NCBI GenBank assembly: GCA_937888775.1
Contig: CALAQT010000235.1
Location: 1-12,197, forward strand
Length of the DNA: 12,197 nt
Source of the DNA: an uncultured Actinomycetes bacterium
GTDB taxonomy: Bacteria > Actinomycetota > Thermoleophilia > Solirubrobacterales > Solirubrobacteraceae
Direction of reading: 5' to 3'
Shown: piece after piece, positions 8,662 to 12,197 of the stretch
How positions within the stretch are numbered: position 1 is the stretch's first letter
Layout: each line of letters opens with the position of its first letter
The notes under the pieces: generated by a model
Databases searched by the model: none
The model's input: the letters and a program-made list of their open reading frames with translations, nothing else
What the model was told of the DNA's origin: nothing
Program-made: the position numbers and the translations under genes

Positions 8662-8670
8662 GCGCTGGCC

Positions 8671-10025
<1,355 letters not shown>

Positions 10026-10029
<4 letters not shown>

Positions 10030-10604
10030 AGCGAGCCTTCTATGACCGGCCGGTGCTACAGGTCGCCCGCGAGCTCGTCGGGTGCCTGGTCATCCACGGA
10101 GCCTGCTCGGGTGTGATCGTCGAGACCGAGGCCTATCACGACTCCGAACCGGCCTGCCATGCGTTCGTCGGCCTGACACCTCGGACGCGCACGCTGTTCG
10201 GACCGCCAGGGCTCACCTACGTGTATCGCTCCTACGGCATCCATGCGCTTCTCAACGCCGTGACCGAACCTGAGGGGGTCGGCGCCGCGGTGTTGATCCG
10301 AGCTCTGGAGCCGCTCGACGGGATCGAAGAGATGCGAGCTCGGCGGGGTGTCAGGCCGATCCGTGACCTGTGCTCAGGTCCGGGAAAGCTGACCCAGGCG
10401 CTGGGCATCGGGCTTGAGCACAACGGCATCGACCTCCATCACGGGGAGGTGGTGATCGAGCCGCCGCCGGGCGCCTGGCGCGGCATCCCTATCACCGTCG
10501 ACCGGCGCATCGGGATCACCCGGGCGGTCGACCTACCGTGGCGCTTCTGCGCCGCCGGCAGTCGGTTCCTGTCCCGGCCCGTTGCGCCGGAAGCCGTGCG
10601 CTGA
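10026..10604 (+). CDS. mpg: DNA-3-methyladenine glycosylase (AAG/MPG family)
   Basis: A 192-residue base-excision repair glycosylase of the mammalian AAG type, unrelated to E. coli Tag or AlkA. It removes alkylated and deaminated purines such as 3-methyladenine and hypoxanthine. The catalytic segment IVETEAYH is at 31-38; Glu35 and Tyr37 correspond to the human catalytic Glu and the flipped-base-stacking Tyr. His45 (ACHAF) matches the human active-site His. LTYVYRSYGIHALLNAV, VLIRALEPLDGI and LCSGPGKLTQALGI follow in the family order. Length (about 190-210 in bacteria) is normal. The GTG start overlaps the argH stop, so expression is tied to argH. I recall argH and mpg lying close together in other actinobacteria, often near tyrS; tyrS is not seen here. 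Confidence 0.95.
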
Positions 10605-10664
10605 AGCCGGCGGGGTCGGGAGTGCCGGCGAGGTCGCTCCCCTGAGCGCGAGTCGCCCCGTCAG

Positions 10665-10777
10665 CCGGTCAACTTCGCACCGGTGCACGCCGAAACGGCG
10701 GTTGGGAAGTTGACGATGATCATCACGGTCAACTTCGCACTCGTCGTCTGGGCGTGCACGAGTGCGAAGTTGACCGG
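10665..10777. repeat. 113-bp MITE-like element with 16-bp terminal inverted repeats
   Basis: The left end CCGGTCAACTTCGCAC (10665-10680) is the exact reverse complement of the right end GTGCGAAGTTGACCGG (10762-10777). Two more copies of the core lie inside: AAGTTGAC (10707-10714, inverted) and CGGTCAACTTCGCAC (10726-10740, direct). A 10-base palindrome GATGATCATC sits between them at 10715-10724. No flanking target-site duplication is obvious. It could be a miniature transposable element, a REP-type dispersed palindrome, or a cluster of protein-binding sites; sequence alone does not decide. Confidence 0.75.
10726..10776. repeat. perfect 19-bp inverted repeat, possible bidirectional terminator
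   Basis: CGGTCAACTTCGCACTCGT (10726-10744) pairs perfectly with its complement at 10758-10776 around a 13-base loop. As RNA this is a strong 19-pair stem on either strand, located between convergent genes. It lacks a T tract, so if it terminates transcription it would be by a U-less or Rho-assisted mode, which is inference. Confidence 0.85.
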
Positions 10778-10841
10778 ATCCGCGGCCCGGGTTCGTAGAC
10801 GACACGCCGGCCGCCCTCACCAGCACCCTCTCACCAGCACC

Positions 10842-11150
10842 TCTCACCAGCGCCGTTCTCGCCCCGGTGCCTGATGGCGGCCCAACAGTCGTCGCAGTCG
10901 CTCGGCAGTGGTCTCACCAGCGCCGTTCTCGCCCCGGTGCCTGATGGCGGCCCAACAGTCGTCGCAGTCGCTCGGCAGTGGTCTCACCAGCGCCGTTCTC
11001 GCCCCGGTGCCTGATGGCGGCCCAGCAGTCGTCGCAGTCGCTCGGCAGTGGTCTCACCAGCGCCGTTCTCGCCCCGGTGCCTGATGGCGGCCCAGCAGTC
11101 GTCGCAGTCGCTCGGCAGCGGTCTCACCGCCGCAATTCTCGCCCCGGCGC
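10842..11150. repeat. 70-bp minisatellite, four units plus a decayed fifth
   Basis: Units start at 10842, 10912, 10982 and 11052 with exactly 70-base spacing and begin TCTCACCAGCGCCGTTCTCG. They are nearly identical: units 1-2 have CCCAACAG where units 3-4 have CCCAGCAG, and unit 4 ends GGCAGCGG in place of GGCAGTGG. A fifth partial unit from 11122 to about 11150 is diverged (TCTCACCGCCGCAATTCTCG). Two shorter echoes of CTCACCAGC at 10816 and 10830 precede the array. Within each unit CAGTCG occurs twice. There are no spacers, so it is not a CRISPR array, and no frame stays open in step with the unit. Function unknown. Confidence 0.97.
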
Positions 11151-11207
11151 CAAACGACCCCCAGGCATCGGCGCAACCCGGTGATGCCCTTCCAGGCGGA
11201 CGAACCG

Positions 11208-12032
11208 TCAGGCCGGAGCTGGCGCCTCCGGCGCGATCCGGCACACGGCAATGTCCTGACTACGCGTCGTGCTGTCGTCCCGTAGGCCGTAACGCCGCAC
11301 GGTCGCCTCCGGCAGCTGCTCGAGGTAGGCCCGCAGCTCGACCTGAAATCCGGCGTCCACCAGCCGCTGAAGGTAGTCGTGACCGTAGGTCCGGACGTGG
11401 TCGGCCTGCCCCCAGCGGCGCAGACGCTCATCGGGATCGACGACGGCCGGATCCTCATCGGTTTGATCGATGTCATCGATCGGATGCTGGAGCAGGGCCA
11501 GCCCGTCGGGCCTGAGCACCCGCCGCAGCTCGCTCAGCGCCTGGCGGTCGTCAGGCACATGCTCCAGAACGTGGCTGCAGAGGATCAGATCGAAGCTGCC
11601 GGCGCCGAACGGAAGCTGGGTGATGTCCATCGGCCGGCTGATCATCGGCGAGCGCTGGAGATCTCCCGTCACATAGTCGACGTTCTCCATCGTCGTGAGG
11701 CGAAGGAAGAAAGCCAGATCGGGAGCGATCTGGAGCACCCGGATCGGCCGGGACAGGAGGTCGGTCTCACGTTGCAGATAAAGCCACAGCACCCGCTGGC
11801 GTTGAAACGAGCCGCACCGCGGGCATCTGGCGTTCTCCAACCGCCAGCCCGAAGTTCGAAAGGTCATGAAGCGCCTGAAATGCCCGTCGCAGCACGGGCA
11901 TTCGCAGCGATCGCCGCGGAAGAACCACGGCAGAACGAGGCCGCCGGCCCGGCGCAGCCAGTAACGGAGATATGCCGCCCAGGCGCCCTCGGGAGCTAGC
12001 AGGCGGGATTTGACGCGCTCTACGAGTTCCAT
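11208..12032 (-). CDS. zinc-ribbon class I SAM-dependent methyltransferase
   Basis: A 274-residue protein. After a hydrophobic, basic N-terminal stretch (residues 19-39, with WAAYLRYWLRR then GGLVLPWFF) comes a putative zinc ribbon: CPCC (Cys45, Cys48) and CPRC (Cys70, Cys73). A methyltransferase-11 domain follows, with the segment MDITQLPFGAGSFDLILCSHVLEHVPDD at about 135-162 and LRRVLRPDG at 169-177. Motif I is atypical: where GxGxG is expected the sequence reads RVLQIAPDLAF (98-108). I recall this IAPE/IAPD form in related methyltransferases that sit in polysaccharide or glycosyltransferase clusters. Substrate unknown. The ATG has no clear Shine-Dalgarno sequence and lies 29 bases after the stop of a Gly-rich gene on the same strand, so the two probably form an operon. 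The tail REAPEAPAPA-like end (IAPEAPAPA) is low complexity. Confidence 0.85.
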   Translation of the reverse strand: MELVERVKSRLLAPEGAWAAYLRYWLRRAGGLVLPWFFRGDRCECPCCDGHFRRFMTFRTSGWRLENARCPRCGSFQRQRVLWLYLQRETDLLSRPIRVLQIAPDLAFFLRLTTMENVDYVTGDLQRSPMISRPMDITQLPFGAGSFDLILCSHVLEHVPDDRQALSELRRVLRPDGLALLQHPIDDIDQTDEDPAVVDPDERLRRWGQADHVRTYGHDYLQRLVDAGFQVELRAYLEQLPEATVRRYGLRDDSTTRSQDIAVCRIAPEAPAPA

Positions 12033-12061
12033 CCACAGGCCATCAATTAGGGCTCGCGACC

Positions 12062-12197
12062 TTAGCCGCCGCCGCCGATTCCAGCTCCGCCTGACCCGCC
12101 TGACCCCGATCCGCCGCCCGTGCCGCCGCCGGTTCCACCGCCCGTGCCGCCGCCGGTGCCGCCACCCGTGCCGCCGCCGGTGCCGCCACCCGTGCCG
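12062..12197 (-). CDS. C-terminal end of a Gly-Thr repeat protein (cut by window edge)
   Basis: Read leftward from the window edge, 44 codons end at TAA (12064-12062). The peptide is seven GT/GGGT repeats, then GGGSGSGGSGGAGIGGGG. Such tails occur at the ends of secreted or cell-wall proteins and as flexible linkers; no domain is visible in this fragment, so no function is assigned. The stop lies 29 bases before the start of the zinc-ribbon methyltransferase gene on the same strand. The opposite strand would read a Pro-Val repeat, but that frame has a TAG at 12063 and no start codon before the repeat, so I favour the minus strand. Confidence 0.55.
   Translation of the reverse strand, partial: GTGGGTGGGTGGGTGGGTGGGTGGGTGGGSGSGGSGGAGIGGGG
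12117..12197. repeat. 24-bp GC-rich tandem repeat at the window edge
   Basis: Units of 24 bases begin CCCGTGCCGCCGCCGGT at 12117, 12141 and 12165, with a partial unit from 12189 to the last base. Units 2 and 3 are identical; unit 1 differs at a few positions (GTTCCACCG in place of GTGCCGCCA). The unit length is a multiple of three, so it preserves the GGGT reading frame on the minus strand. A contig may stop here because short reads cannot cross the array. Confidence 0.9.

Larger units (their letters stand above)
10605..11207. other. 603-base non-coding region with two repeat systems
   Basis: No reading frame here looks like a gene. Frames through the 70-bp repeats shift at every unit because 70 is not a multiple of three. 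The segment holds the palindromic element at 10665-10777 and the minisatellite at 10842-11150. It separates the rightward argH-mpg pair from the convergent leftward methyltransferase, so the two transcription units end into it. The first 60 bases are GC-rich without a clear terminator hairpin and T tract. Confidence 0.8.

Noticed and set aside
10842..11150. CRISPR array
   Set aside because: The 70-base units are contiguous with no unique spacers, and no cas gene is in the window.
10984..11515. Reading frames crossing the 70-bp array on both strands
   Set aside because: The unit is not a multiple of three, so the frame changes with every unit, and the frames lack domain motifs or plausible starts.
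12066..12197. Plus-strand Pro-Val repeat protein at the right edge
   Set aside because: That frame has a TAG at 12063-12065 and no start codon before the repeat, whereas the minus strand gives a repeat tail ending in a stop well placed before the next gene.

Overview
The window is a high-GC (roughly 70 % by eye), gene-dense piece of bacterial chromosome. Strict four-base stop/start overlaps, GTG starts, apparently leaderless genes and the argH–mpg pairing suggest an actinobacterium. I lean towards the Thermoleophilia/Solirubrobacterales group; that placement is inference, since no rRNA or other marker gene is present. The first 47 bases are not genomic: they match the Illumina TruSeq indexed P7/read-2 adapter with a 6-base index. 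The window therefore begins at an untrimmed contig end.

Left end (48-397): the start of a patatin-like phospholipase gene on the minus strand, cut off by the adapter. It is divergent from an XRE-cupin transcription regulator across a 74-base shared promoter region.

Centre (398-8612): one co-directional block for branched-chain amino acid synthesis: XRE-cupin regulator, leuC, leuD, a trans-aconitate-methyltransferase-like gene, then (after a 112-base gap with its own promoter-like site) leuB, ilvE, cimA and a DegT/DnrJ/EryC1-type aminotransferase. CimA, LeuCD and LeuB together form the whole citramalate route from pyruvate and acetyl-CoA to 2-oxobutyrate, the isoleucine precursor. LeuCD, LeuB and IlvE also serve leucine, but leuA is not here. 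The embedded methyltransferase and the cupin regulator are the parts whose roles are not textbook. The methyltransferase carries an in-frame 24-bp tandem repeat.

Right of centre (8671-10604): argH (argininosuccinate lyase) with its own promoter-like site, overlapping by four bases a DNA-3-methyladenine glycosylase gene (mpg/AAG family).

Right end (10605-12197): about 600 bases without a gene, holding a 113-bp MITE-like palindromic element and a minisatellite of four 70-bp units plus a decayed fifth. Then come two minus-strand genes, a zinc-ribbon/SAM methyltransferase and, upstream of it, the last 44 codons of a Gly-Thr repeat protein that runs off the window.

Four gene starts (patatin, regulator, leuB, argH) share a TAnnnT box 7-11 bases before the ATG and lack a Shine-Dalgarno sequence. 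Three of them have the octamer GATAGCGT or GATAGCCT. This looks like a taxon-typical leaderless promoter.
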